Shown here: positions 8,792 to 15,764 of the stretch, in pieces
Layout of the letters: the number at the start of each line of letters is the position of its first letter
How positions within the stretch are numbered: the stretch's first letter is position 1
Assembly (NCBI GenBank): GCA_964631295.1
Contig: CAZVXI010000062.1
Coordinates: 1 to 15,769 of the forward strand
Length of the DNA: 15,769 nucleotides
Reading direction: 5' to 3'
From: CAZVXI01 sp964631295
Lineage (GTDB): Bacteria; Planctomycetota; Phycisphaerae; Phycisphaerales; SM1A02
Translations under genes and position numbers: made by a program
The notes under the pieces: model-generated
What the model saw: only the letters and a program-made list of their open reading frames with translations
Told to the model about the DNA's origin: nothing
Database searches by the model: none

Positions 8792-9985
8792 ATCTCGACA
8801 GTCACATCTCGCCAGCAGGTGACAAGCAACGACGATTGATCGTGCTGGGATCGACCGGGTCTATCGGGACGAACGTGCTGAATGTTGTGCGGCATCTGCA
8901 TGAGCAGAGACTCGCGCGATTTGAGATTGTCGGTCTCGCGACCGGGTCTCGTGCAGATGATCTGGCAGCGCAGGCGGCAGAGTTTTCTGTTGACTGCTGC
9001 GCAATCGCGTCGAAAGGACGCGCGAGCGTGCTCGATGGTGTTACCCGTGTGTTCGCTGGTGAGGACGCCGCACGCGAACTGGTGGAAGCCGTCGCGCAGC
9101 CGGGCGACATGGTGGTCGGCGCGATGGTCGGAGCGGCGGGCATCCCGGCAACGCTCGCGGCGATTGAACACGGCTGCCATATTGCGCTGGCGAACAAGGA
9201 GACGCTTGTTGCTGCGGGCGACATCGTGCTTCCTGCAGTTCACCGGCAGAAGGTGGCACAGCGCGCTGTTTCAATGTGTTGCTGCCGCCGATGACAAGCG
9301 GCAGATTGAGCGACTGGTGATCACTGCATCTGGTGGGCCGTTCCGGACATGGTCTGCTGAGGCGATTCGCGAAGCCACTGTTGAGCAGGCGTTGAATCAC
9401 CCGACGTGGGACATGGGGCGGAAAGTGACGATCGATTCTGCTTCCATGATGAACAAAGCGCTGGAGATTCTGGAGGCGCACTGGCTGTTCGACCTGCCGG
9501 GCGATCAGATTGACGCGATCGTGCATCCGCAGTCGGTCGTCCACGGATTTGCGGAGTTCGTGGATGGAAGTGTGCTTGCCCAGATGGGGCCGCCGGACAT
9601 GCGGACGCCGATTCAGATCGCGATCACCTGGCCGGACCGATTTGCTGGTTGTTCAACGCGGCTGGACTGGACGACGTTGCGGAAACTTGATTTCGAGCCA
9701 GTCGATTGTGTGCGGTTCCCGGCAGTGCAGATGGCCTACGATGTGCTTCGAGCAGGCGGAACTGCTGGTGCTGCGTTCAATGCGGCAAACGAGGTTGCGG
9801 TTGAGGCATTTCTTGATCGGCGTATTCAGTTCGGACAGATCGCAGAAACGGTGGCTGAGACGTTGCAGCAGAGTGATATTCAGCCGGTCACGAGTCTGGA
9901 CGATGTGCTTGATGCTGACCGTGCATCGCGTGAGTTGGCCAGTCGCCTGCTTGAAAACTCGTTAACGATCGCACAGAGACAATGA
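8788..9985 (+). pseudogene. dxr: 1-deoxy-D-xylulose-5-phosphate reductoisomerase, frameshifted by an internal deletion
   Basis: DXR converts DXP to MEP with NADPH, the committed step of the non-mevalonate isoprenoid pathway. The N-terminal part (8788-9294) has the NADPH site VLGSTGSIGTNVL and HIALANKETLVAAGDIVLPAV, then runs out of frame to a TGA at 9292-9294. The rest is conserved in another frame from about 9257 to the TGA at 9983-9985: HSALFQC, ASGGPF, DMGRKVTIDSASMMNKALE, HPQSVVHG, LAQMGPPDMRTPI. By comparison with E. coli DXR, 13 residues are expected between AV and HSA; only 16 bases remain, so 23 bases are missing. They should encode roughly (A)LLPVDSE, including metal ligands matching E. 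coli D150 and E152. As written the gene cannot make active enzyme. A sequence or assembly error is as likely as a true lesion. Confidence 0.88.
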
Positions 9986-10001
9986 CGATTCGAGAACACG
10001 C

Positions 10002-12206
10002 ATGGGTATCTTCTCATCATCGATGAACATCCTGTTGATGATCCTCGGGTTCGGCCTGCTGATCTTCGTGCATGAACTCGGGCACTTTCTCGCTGCCAAA
10101 TGGGCGAAGATTCGGACCGAGGGCTTTGCCATTGGCATGGGCCCGGTGTTGTGTGCATGGCGGAAGGGGATTGGCTTTCGATTCGGCTCGACCGAGCGTG
10201 AATACCTCCGCAGGGCCGAAGCCCACATGCGCACAGTTGGCGATAAGGTCGAACTCACACGCGAGCGCGTGTATGACGCGGCTGACGCGATTGGACTGGG
10301 TGAGACCGAGTATTCGCTGCGCATCCTGCCGATCGGTGGATTTGTGAAGATGCTCGGGCAGGAGGATGCGAATCCCGCTGCGACATCGACCGATGCGAGA
10401 AGTTACAACCAGTGCCCGGTCGGGAAGCGGATGATTGTGGTTTCCGCGGGCGTGATCATGAACATGATCTTCGCGGCACTCTTGTTCATGATTATTTTTT
10501 CGGTCGGCGTGCCGTTCGATGCCGCCGTCGTCGGCAATGTCGTTCCGGGGAGGCCTGCAGCGGTTGCTGTCGCCGAGAACTCGAAGGAATTGGAAGCGCG
10601 AGGGATCGATCCGGTCGGTCTGCGACCTGCTGATCGTGTCGTGTCAATCGATGGCGATGCTGCGGAGACGTTTCCTGATATTCAGATTGCCTCTGCGATG
10701 AGCAAACCAGATGCTCGGCTGGCATTCGTCGTCGAGCGGCCGGGCATTGAGGAAACGCTGCGTTTTCTTATCGAGCCGGAGACTGATCGTGTGACCGGTC
10801 TTCGCACGGTCGGCATCGTTCCGCCAAACATAACAACGATTGAATCGCAGGCCTTCCAGGCGGAAATTCGCGAGCAACTGGAACTGCTCGGCTTGGAAAA
10901 GCAGGGGATCGTGCCCGGTTCCACGCTGATGTCGGTGAATGGCCACGCGATTCAAATCATTCAGCAGATGCATGCCATGGCTGATGCATCTGGCGGTGAG
11001 CCGTTGAAATCAACGTGGGAAACGCCGGATGGCTCTGTGATCGATGTTGAGCTGCCAGTGATGCCGGAGTTTCAGCAGTTGCCGACACCGGTGCCCGCTG
11101 AGGATGGCCGCCGCGATGAGGAGCAGGGTCTTCTCGGATTTGTTCCACCGACCGTGATCACGGCAGTGATGGAGGACAGCCCGAACTTTGAGCTGTTGCG
11201 GGCCGGTGATATCGTCGCAATGGTTGAGGAAAATCGCTGGCCGCGGCGAGCCGAAATGACAGGTACGCTGCGTGTGAACAATGGTGAAGAAGTTGCGATG
11301 CGCGTGCTGCGCGGCGGGGAGTATGTTGACCTGACGCTGAAAGTTCGACGCGATGGTACGATTGGTGTTCAGATTCGGTATGCGACGGACACAGCCTTGA
11401 TCGCGAACGCCATGCCTTCGATCGGCGTGCGTGATGAGGATGATCTGAACGAGTGGTCCTCGCGGGATACGCCGCTGTTTGATGGAGATGTTATTGCCGG
11501 GTCGGAGGTGTTGTCGGTCGGCCTGGTACAAGACGGTGACAGCTCAGTACGAGAGATCGATGCGCACCGGGTCAATGACTGGACCGATTTTCGTGAAGGG
11601 CTTCAGAAGGCAACACGCGACGCGTTTGAAGTGGGCACGGGTGCCAGCGTGTATGTCGCACTTCGCGCTCCGAATGCTGAGGCCGAGCAGGAGACTCTCA
11701 CGCTTGCACTCACTGTCGAAGACGTGCGTGAACTGCATGAGCTCGGCTGGGATGTTGCGATTCCCGATGTGATCTTCGCTCGCATGATGACGGTTCGCAG
11801 TTCCGAGGGGAACCCGCTGCAGGCACTCGCAATGGGTGTCGACGAAACCTGGAAAATTATGATCCAGACCTACCAGACGATTGATCGTCTGTTCCGCGGG
11901 ACAATAGGTGCTGACCAGTTGCGCGGCCCTGTCGGAATCGTTCATCTTGGCTACCAGTTGGCTGATCGCGGATTGCTGTACATGCTGTTCCTGCTTGCCG
12001 CGGTGAGCGTGAATCTTGCGGTGATCAACTTCCTGCCGCTGCCGATCGTGGACGGCGGATTGTTTCTGTTCCTTGTGTACGAGAGGTTCAAGGGCAGGCC
12101 GCCATCGATTGCGTTCCAGAATATCGCCACGCTTGCTGGCCTCGGACTGATTATCTCGGTGTTCCTGTATGTGACGTGGAACGACGTGGTCCGGCTTGTT
12201 GGATGA
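10002..12206 (+). CDS. rseP: Site-2 intramembrane zinc metalloprotease, RseP-like (M50), with enlarged PDZ region
   Basis: Inner-membrane protease that cuts transmembrane segments of anti-sigma factors or remnant signal peptides. The first TM helix contains the zinc motif FVHELGHFLAAKW (H24, E25, H28). A second TM follows (VVSAGVIMNMIFAALLFMII). Near the C-terminus LPLPIVDGGLF supplies the third zinc ligand, D684, followed by a last TM (about 705-730). At 734 aa it is far longer than E. coli RseP (450 aa). The extra length is between TM2 and the C-terminal helices, where three or four PDZ-like segments can be traced (near residues 175-260, 295-350, 395-460 and 490-580), plus a short insertion before ILPIGGFVKMLG. 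It starts 16 bases after dxr. The start ATG places TM1 correctly. Its anti-sigma partner is not in the window. Confidence 0.93.
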   Translation: MGIFSSSMNILLMILGFGLLIFVHELGHFLAAKWAKIRTEGFAIGMGPVLCAWRKGIGFRFGSTEREYLRRAEAHMRTVGDKVELTRERVYDAADAIGLGETEYSLRILPIGGFVKMLGQEDANPAATSTDARSYNQCPVGKRMIVVSAGVIMNMIFAALLFMIIFSVGVPFDAAVVGNVVPGRPAAVAVAENSKELEARGIDPVGLRPADRVVSIDGDAAETFPDIQIASAMSKPDARLAFVVERPGIEETLRFLIEPETDRVTGLRTVGIVPPNITTIESQAFQAEIREQLELLGLEKQGIVPGSTLMSVNGHAIQIIQQMHAMADASGGEPLKSTWETPDGSVIDVELPVMPEFQQLPTPVPAEDGRRDEEQGLLGFVPPTVITAVMEDSPNFELLRAGDIVAMVEENRWPRRAEMTGTLRVNNGEEVAMRVLRGGEYVDLTLKVRRDGTIGVQIRYATDTALIANAMPSIGVRDEDDLNEWSSRDTPLFDGDVIAGSEVLSVGLVQDGDSSVREIDAHRVNDWTDFREGLQKATRDAFEVGTGASVYVALRAPNAEAEQETLTLALTVEDVRELHELGWDVAIPDVIFARMMTVRSSEGNPLQALAMGVDETWKIMIQTYQTIDRLFRGTIGADQLRGPVGIVHLGYQLADRGLLYMLFLLAAVSVNLAVINFLPLPIVDGGLFLFLVYERFKGRPPSIAFQNIATLAGLGLIISVFLYVTWNDVVRLVG

Positions 12207-12209
12207 GTG

Positions 12210-12944
12210 ATGAGTCAGTCGTTTGAAGACATGCCCGTTGCGATCGTGACTGGTGCTGGAACTGGCATTGGTCGAGCAACTGCAGTTATGCTTGCAGAGG
12301 CAGAGCATCGTGTTGTACTCGTTGGTCGTCGCCTCGCATCACTTGAAGAAACCAAGCGAGCCATTACGACAACAAGCGGTGGGGGTGATCAGTCGCTTGT
12401 TGTCAGTTGTGACATTACAGGTCGAGGTGCTGCCACTGATATCGTCAGGCAGACCATTGCATGGGCCAGCCGGGTTGACGTTGTCGTAAACAATGCCGGC
12501 TACGCGCCGCTCATACCGATTGGTGATGTGCGAGATTTTGAACTTACGAAGATTTTCGCGGTCAACTCCCTTGCGCCTTTGCAACTTGTAAATGTATGCT
12601 GGCCATATTTTGTCAATCAGCGTGCCGGGTGCGTTGTGAACGTCTCATCAATGTCTGCGATTGACCCGTTTCCAGGCCTCGGCGTGTACGGTGCCGCAAA
12701 GGCAGCCGTCGATGGCCTCACGCGGGCGATTGTTGCCGAAGGTCAGTCGAGTGGGATTGTGGCCTATTCTGTTGCGCCTGGTGCTGTTGAAACCGCGATG
12801 CTTCGTTCGCTGTTTGATGAAGCCACGTTGCCCAAATCGCAGACGCTGGAGCCGTCCGATATTGCAGAGGTGATTGTCGCGTGTGTTCGCGGGGAGCGCG
12901 CTGTTGACGTTGGTCAGATCATCCCAGTCACGGCCGGTTCCTGA
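12210..12944 (+). CDS. Short-chain dehydrogenase/reductase (SDR), FabG-like
   Basis: NAD(P)-dependent oxidoreductase of the classical SDR family, 244 aa. The cofactor glycine motif is VTGAGTGIGRA (residues 13-23), the structural motif NNAG is at 94-97, and the catalytic set is S147, Y160 and K164 in VYGAAKAAVDGLTRA. I chose the ATG at 12210; a GTG at 12207, right after the rseP stop, and an ATG at 12231 are alternatives. It is the last gene of the rne-dxr-rseP run and may be translationally coupled to rseP. Its codon use is different from the neighbours: 15 of the first 40 codons (counted from 12207) end in G or C against 31 of 40 in both rseP and ptsI. That could mean later acquisition. The substrate cannot be assigned; it need not be the fatty-acid FabG. 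Confidence 0.9.
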   Translation: MSQSFEDMPVAIVTGAGTGIGRATAVMLAEAEHRVVLVGRRLASLEETKRAITTTSGGGDQSLVVSCDITGRGAATDIVRQTIAWASRVDVVVNNAGYAPLIPIGDVRDFELTKIFAVNSLAPLQLVNVCWPYFVNQRAGCVVNVSSMSAIDPFPGLGVYGAAKAAVDGLTRAIVAEGQSSGIVAYSVAPGAVETAMLRSLFDEATLPKSQTLEPSDIAEVIVACVRGERAVDVGQIIPVTAGS

Positions 12945-13059
12945 ACACGTCCGCCGAGCATTATCAATAACGAGAATCTGTAGCGTTTGTGCCGCCTGGG
13001 CTGCCGCTTCCACGTTTGACTCGACCAGTCGCGCTTGTGTCGCACCTCTGTGGATTCGA

Positions 13060-13078
13060 CCTTGATAGAACGTCAAGG
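13060..13078 (+). promoter_or_regulatory. Inverted repeat upstream of the diguanylate cyclase
   Basis: CCTTGA (13060-13065) and TCAAGG (13073-13078) are complementary with a seven-base loop, 29 bases before the GTG start. It could be an operator, a leader hairpin or a weak end for the SDR transcript; no T tract follows directly. The surrounding 163-base gap has TTGACT at 13016-13021 but no convincing -10 beyond it. Confidence 0.3.
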
Positions 13079-13107
13079 GTGTCTGTCTTTGTACAAGGGG
13101 TTGCCGG

Positions 13108-14163
13108 GTGAGTACGGCTGCCGCGACAACGGAGAAAACGGCGATCGACACGCAGTTGTTCCAGCCCGGTGTGCGTCGCGTCCTGCTGTTGCAGTCGGAT
13201 GAGACTCTTGCTTCGTCCGTTCGCACCTGTCTGCTCGACGTGATGACAATCGACGATGTTCAGACCATCTCTTCTATCACAGAACTGCACGAAGCACCGC
13301 TCGACACATTCGACATTGCAGTTATCGCAGCGGACTTCGACGAAGGTTCCGGCATGGACGCCATCACATTTGTTCGTGGGGTTCTGCCTTCCATGGCAGT
13401 TGTGCTCACCGGTGATGAAGCCGACGGCTGCATGGCCGCTGAAGCTATTCGCGGTGGAGCACTCGACTTCATCCAACTCGACGAACAATCCGTGTCGTCG
13501 TTGCCCTTGGCTTTGAGCAAGGCTCTTGCTCAGCAGGGCATTCGTCGGGAGAACGATCGGCTTCAGCGTGAACTGAGCGGGTCGTTCTGTGAACTTGCCG
13601 AGAGGAACGCCCAACTGCGCCGCATGGTTGAGAAGCTCGAAGCCATGGCTCGCACAGATGATCTCACCGGACTGTGCAATCGTCGCTGGCTCACCAGCGT
13701 GCTCGAGCGCTGCTGGGCGGAAGCAACTCGTTTCGATCGACCACTTGCATTCATGATGATCGACCTCGACGCCTTCAAAGCTCTCAACGATTCCATGGGC
13801 CACCAGTGCGGCGATGAAATGCTGCGCCTTGCGTCACGCGTCATCGAGGCCAACTGTCGCCAGGTCGACGTTGCCGCCCGATACGGCGGCGACGAGTTTT
13901 GCATTCTCATGCCGCAAACACAAGCACACGAGGCAACACGCGTCGGCGAACGCATCCTGCGCGAGTTCTCGCACTGCATCCGGCAACTGCCGGACAGTGC
14001 ACCACCGATCAGTATGTCGATCGGCGTCGCCCACATCGATCTCACCCGCCCCATCAACGCCGAGGAACTCATCCTCCACGCCGATGAAGCCATGTACGCC
14101 GCCAAAGCATCAGGCAAGGCATGCGTTCGGTTACGAGGACCATCTGGTCCGGTGCCCGTCTGA
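13108..14163 (+). CDS. Diguanylate cyclase: degenerate receiver domain, coiled coil, GGDEF domain
   Basis: Makes cyclic di-GMP from two GTP in the cytoplasm. Of 351 aa, residues 23-140 have a response-regulator fold pattern but lack its chemistry: the acidic pair is replaced by Q29-S30, the phospho-acceptor position falls on A74 (IAVIAADFDEGSG; nearest Asp D76), and the usual Lys is absent (DFIQLDE). Residues about 142-182 are a charged coiled-coil linker leading to DDLTGLCNRR. The GGDEF domain (185-350) looks competent: metal ligands in DLDAFKALND (D219), signature RYGGDEF (260-264), and an RxxD inhibitory site (R251-D254) exactly five residues before it. The start is GTG with AAGGGG seven bases upstream. 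It follows the SDR by 163 bases and is probably a separate unit. What signals through the N-terminal domain is unknown. Confidence 0.93.
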   Translation: MSTAAATTEKTAIDTQLFQPGVRRVLLLQSDETLASSVRTCLLDVMTIDDVQTISSITELHEAPLDTFDIAVIAADFDEGSGMDAITFVRGVLPSMAVVLTGDEADGCMAAEAIRGGALDFIQLDEQSVSSLPLALSKALAQQGIRRENDRLQRELSGSFCELAERNAQLRRMVEKLEAMARTDDLTGLCNRRWLTSVLERCWAEATRFDRPLAFMMIDLDAFKALNDSMGHQCGDEMLRLASRVIEANCRQVDVAARYGGDEFCILMPQTQAHEATRVGERILREFSHCIRQLPDSAPPISMSIGVAHIDLTRPINAEELILHADEAMYAAKASGKACVRLRGPSGPVPV

Positions 14164-14435
14164 CGCCTCCACACATCGTACCCAAACCCTTTTCACACCC
14201 TGGTCGCACAGCCGGCTGACTGCCCGGATTGGTTACCGCGTCAGCTCACAGCCGAATCACACACCATCATATTTCGCTTGTTATTTAGTTGTCATGCCGA
14301 TCGCCGGCACTGCGCTGAAACGTATTCGATTGTCGCGATCCCAGGGTGTGATGATTTACTTGCTCACGCAAGCCGCCGTGGCGTGTGATTACCATGTGAG
14401 ACGCACAAACACCGCGTTTCGTTCCCACAATTTCA

Positions 14436-14456
14436 TGAGAAAACACGGCTTTCTCA
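14436..14456. other. Perfect 7-bp inverted repeat (hairpin)
   Basis: TGAGAAA (14436-14442) pairs with TTTCTCA (14450-14456) across a seven-base loop. It could act in either strand's RNA as part of a terminator or structured 3' end for the convergent transcripts. No T run follows on either side. Confidence 0.4.
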
Positions 14457-14472
14457 CTGATTCCGAATAGAC

Positions 14473-14500
14473 GATCACACATGCGCGCGCATCCGTGATC
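14473..14500. other. 28-base nested inverted repeat
   Basis: Outer arms GATCAC (14473-14478) and GTGATC (14495-14500) enclose a perfect twelve-base palindrome ATGCGCGCGCAT (14481-14492), separated by a 2x2 internal loop (AC/CC). It sits 16 bases after the preceding hairpin. A terminator, protein-binding palindrome or RNA structure are all possible. Confidence 0.4.
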
Positions 14501-14879
14501 TCCGAGTCATCGCGCACACAAATGGGCGCGCAAACGCGTACTTCTGCCTCGCGTCCACCAGGAGGGTCCCGGGTTGGGCCGGGCTGAAGTGAAATCGCGC
14601 TGTGTGCGCCGATGGACAACTCGCATGACGATGCAATCACAACGCCGCAGCCCACGGCTTCCCGGTTCACGCAATAGAGCTTCGGCCCTCGCCGGGGAGT
14701 CGCACAAACCCGACTGATGCGCATATCGTGCGACGACAACATCGGCACGACCAACGACACCTACGGGAGCCCGCGGCTACGGATGGACACGATCCCGACG
14801 ACGCCTCGAAGAGGCAATAAGTATGCAGTCACGTGTGACAGATCGCACGCGTTCGCTTCGCCACGATCAAGAAACGACT

Positions 14880-14903
14880 CCCGACCCCCGACCCCCCCTG
14901 CCC
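14880..14903 (-). other. G-quadruplex-type motif downstream of smpB
   Basis: On the minus strand there are four G runs of 3, 7, 5 and 3 separated by two-base spacers (CA, TC, TC), which fits the canonical G3+ N1-7 pattern. It starts about 43 bases after the smpB stop, so it would be in the 3' end of that transcript. A role in ending or protecting the transcript is inferred. Confidence 0.5.
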
Positions 14904-14946
14904 TGCTCACTGATACTGATGAAAGAGGTTGTGGGATAGGTTCTAT

Positions 14947-15438
14947 TCATCCTAAGCGTTTGCTCATCGCCCGATCCATGTCGCGCTGGGCGTCGCGCTT
15001 GGCGATGTCCTGCCGCTTGTCCGACCGGCGCTTGCCCGAACCCACACCGATCAGCATCTTCGCGCGGTTGTTCTTGAAGTAGATCTTCAGCGGGACGAGC
15101 GTGACACCCTTCTCGCGCGACTGGCGCGCCAGCTTGAGGACCTCGCGCTTGTGCGCCAGCAGCACGCGGTTACGGATCGGCACGTGCTGATGTGCGCCGG
15201 CTGGCGGGTACTCGCCGATGTGCACAGAGTGCAGCACGAGGCTCGGCGGCTGCTCTGTCGCACGAACATACCCCTCGGCAAGGCTGGCCCGTCCGTTGCG
15301 GATCGCTTTCACCTCCGTGCCGACAAGTTTTATGCCGCACTCAAGCGTGTCGGTGATGGTGTAATCGTGCCGTGCCCGGCGATTCTCGATCGTCGGCTCG
15401 TAGGTACCCTTCTTCTTGTGCTTGTTCTTGCCGGCCAT
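14947..15438 (-). CDS. smpB: SsrA-binding protein SmpB
   Basis: Binds tmRNA and brings it to stalled ribosomes for trans-translation. It is 163 aa, the normal family length. Family blocks are clear: NRRARHDYTITDTLECGIKL, GTEVKAIRNGRASLAEGYV, then KIYFKNNRAKMLIGVGSGKR, and a basic C-terminal tail (DKRQDIAKRDAQRDMDRAMSK) that is unstructured off the ribosome and probes the mRNA channel. The frame is open a further 28 codons upstream, but that stretch does not resemble SmpB, and MAGKNKHKKK is the expected N-terminus. No strong Shine-Dalgarno is visible. The gene is 211 bases downstream of tRNA-Leu on the same strand. The tmRNA gene itself was not found in the window. Confidence 0.96.
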   Translation of the reverse strand: MAGKNKHKKKGTYEPTIENRRARHDYTITDTLECGIKLVGTEVKAIRNGRASLAEGYVRATEQPPSLVLHSVHIGEYPPAGAHQHVPIRNRVLLAHKREVLKLARQSREKGVTLVPLKIYFKNNRAKMLIGVGSGKRRSDKRQDIAKRDAQRDMDRAMSKRLG

Positions 15439-15455
15439 GGTGTTGCTTGGCGCAG

Positions 15456-15461
15456 ATTGTA
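15456..15461 (-). promoter_or_regulatory. Possible -10 element (TACAAT) for smpB
   Basis: TACAAT on the minus strand, 17 bases before the smpB ATG, matches TATAAT at five of six positions. The best -35 is TCGACT at 15481-15486 with a long 19-base spacer. The leader would be only about ten bases, consistent with no visible ribosome-binding site. Confidence 0.33.
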
Positions 15462-15649
15462 GAGAAGCAAACCCTGCGGGAGTCGATCGGCAGTGCCGGC
15501 TCGGATGATTGCCCTCGCGCATCGGGCTGCCCGCGATGTCGATCTCGGCGCGTCAGGCACCGGTGGAGTCACGCTCGCAAGGCGATGTCCAGACCCGACA
15601 CTTCGCTGGGATGGTCGGGTGACCTCCCGCCGGACCGCAAGAGCTGAAT

Positions 15650-15734
15650 GCCCAGAAGAGGACTCGAACCTCCACGGGATTTTACTCCCACCAGCACCTC
15701 AAGCTGGCGCGTCTGCCAATTCCGCCACCTGGGC
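15650..15734 (-). tRNA. tRNA-Leu (anticodon GAG)
   Basis: An 85-base class II tRNA. The acceptor stem is GCCCAGG with TCTGGGC (one G-U pair at the bottom), the D arm contains GAATTGGCAGA, the anticodon stem is CCAGC/GCTGG around the loop TTGAGGT, a long variable arm has GGGA/TCCC, and the T arm is GGAGG-TTCGAGT-CCTCT. The anticodon GAG corresponds to 15698-15700 and reads CUC and CUU. The 3' CCA is not encoded and must be added by the CCA-adding enzyme. Confidence 0.97.
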
Positions 15735-15758
15735 GCATGGGGGCCGAATGCGGCGGAG

Positions 15759-15764
15759 AGTATA
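15759..15764 (-). promoter_or_regulatory. Possible -10 element (TATACT) for tRNA-Leu
   Basis: TATACT on the minus strand, with its last base 24 bases before the mature tRNA 5' end, in the context GGATATACT. It is the right distance for a short leader. Any -35 lies beyond the window edge. The context is shared with the ptsI element. Confidence 0.45.

Larger units (their letters stand above)
14164..14946. other. 783-base intergenic region between convergent genes, no convincing gene
   Basis: It lies between the plus-strand cyclase and minus-strand smpB, so both transcripts should end here. I see no recognisable protein, tRNA, tmRNA or RNase P RNA. It contains a perfect ten-base palindrome (14209-14218), a five-pair hairpin CTTGC/GCAAG (14359-14372), two stronger hairpins at 14436-14500 and a C-rich tract at 14880-14903. 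A minus-strand frame at 14389-14760 (123 codons, GTG start) has believable codons but no ribosome-binding site or recognisable family. No classical hairpin-plus-U-tract terminator was found. Confidence 0.6.

Noticed and set aside
7651..9243. Minus-strand open frame of 530 codons, Ser/Cys/Arg-rich
   Set aside because: It is a shadow of the Lys/Arg/Asp-rich rne tail and the start of dxr. The composition is fully explained by the sense genes.
9223..9295. Programmed frameshift in dxr instead of a lesion
   Set aside because: A frameshift alone would not restore the missing LLPVDSE residues, and no slippery heptamer is visible at the junction. A deletion of 23 bases explains both facts.
14137..14150. 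GGACCA/TGGTCC inverted repeat as terminator of the cyclase gene
   Set aside because: It lies inside the last codons of the coding sequence, has only a two-base loop and no T tract after it.
14164..14946. tmRNA or RNase P RNA in the gap next to smpB
   Set aside because: No TTCGA-containing T arm beside a matching acceptor, no tag-peptide frame and no RNase P core motif could be found on either strand. The GTCCACCA near 14553-14560 is not preceded by a T arm.
14717..15082. Plus-strand frame of 121 codons
   Set aside because: It overlaps the smpB C-terminus antisense and shows no homology or ribosome-binding site.
15439..15522. 28-codon N-terminal extension of smpB
   Set aside because: It does not resemble SmpB, which normally begins at the MAGKNK-type basic start at 15438; a possible -10 also lies inside the extension.
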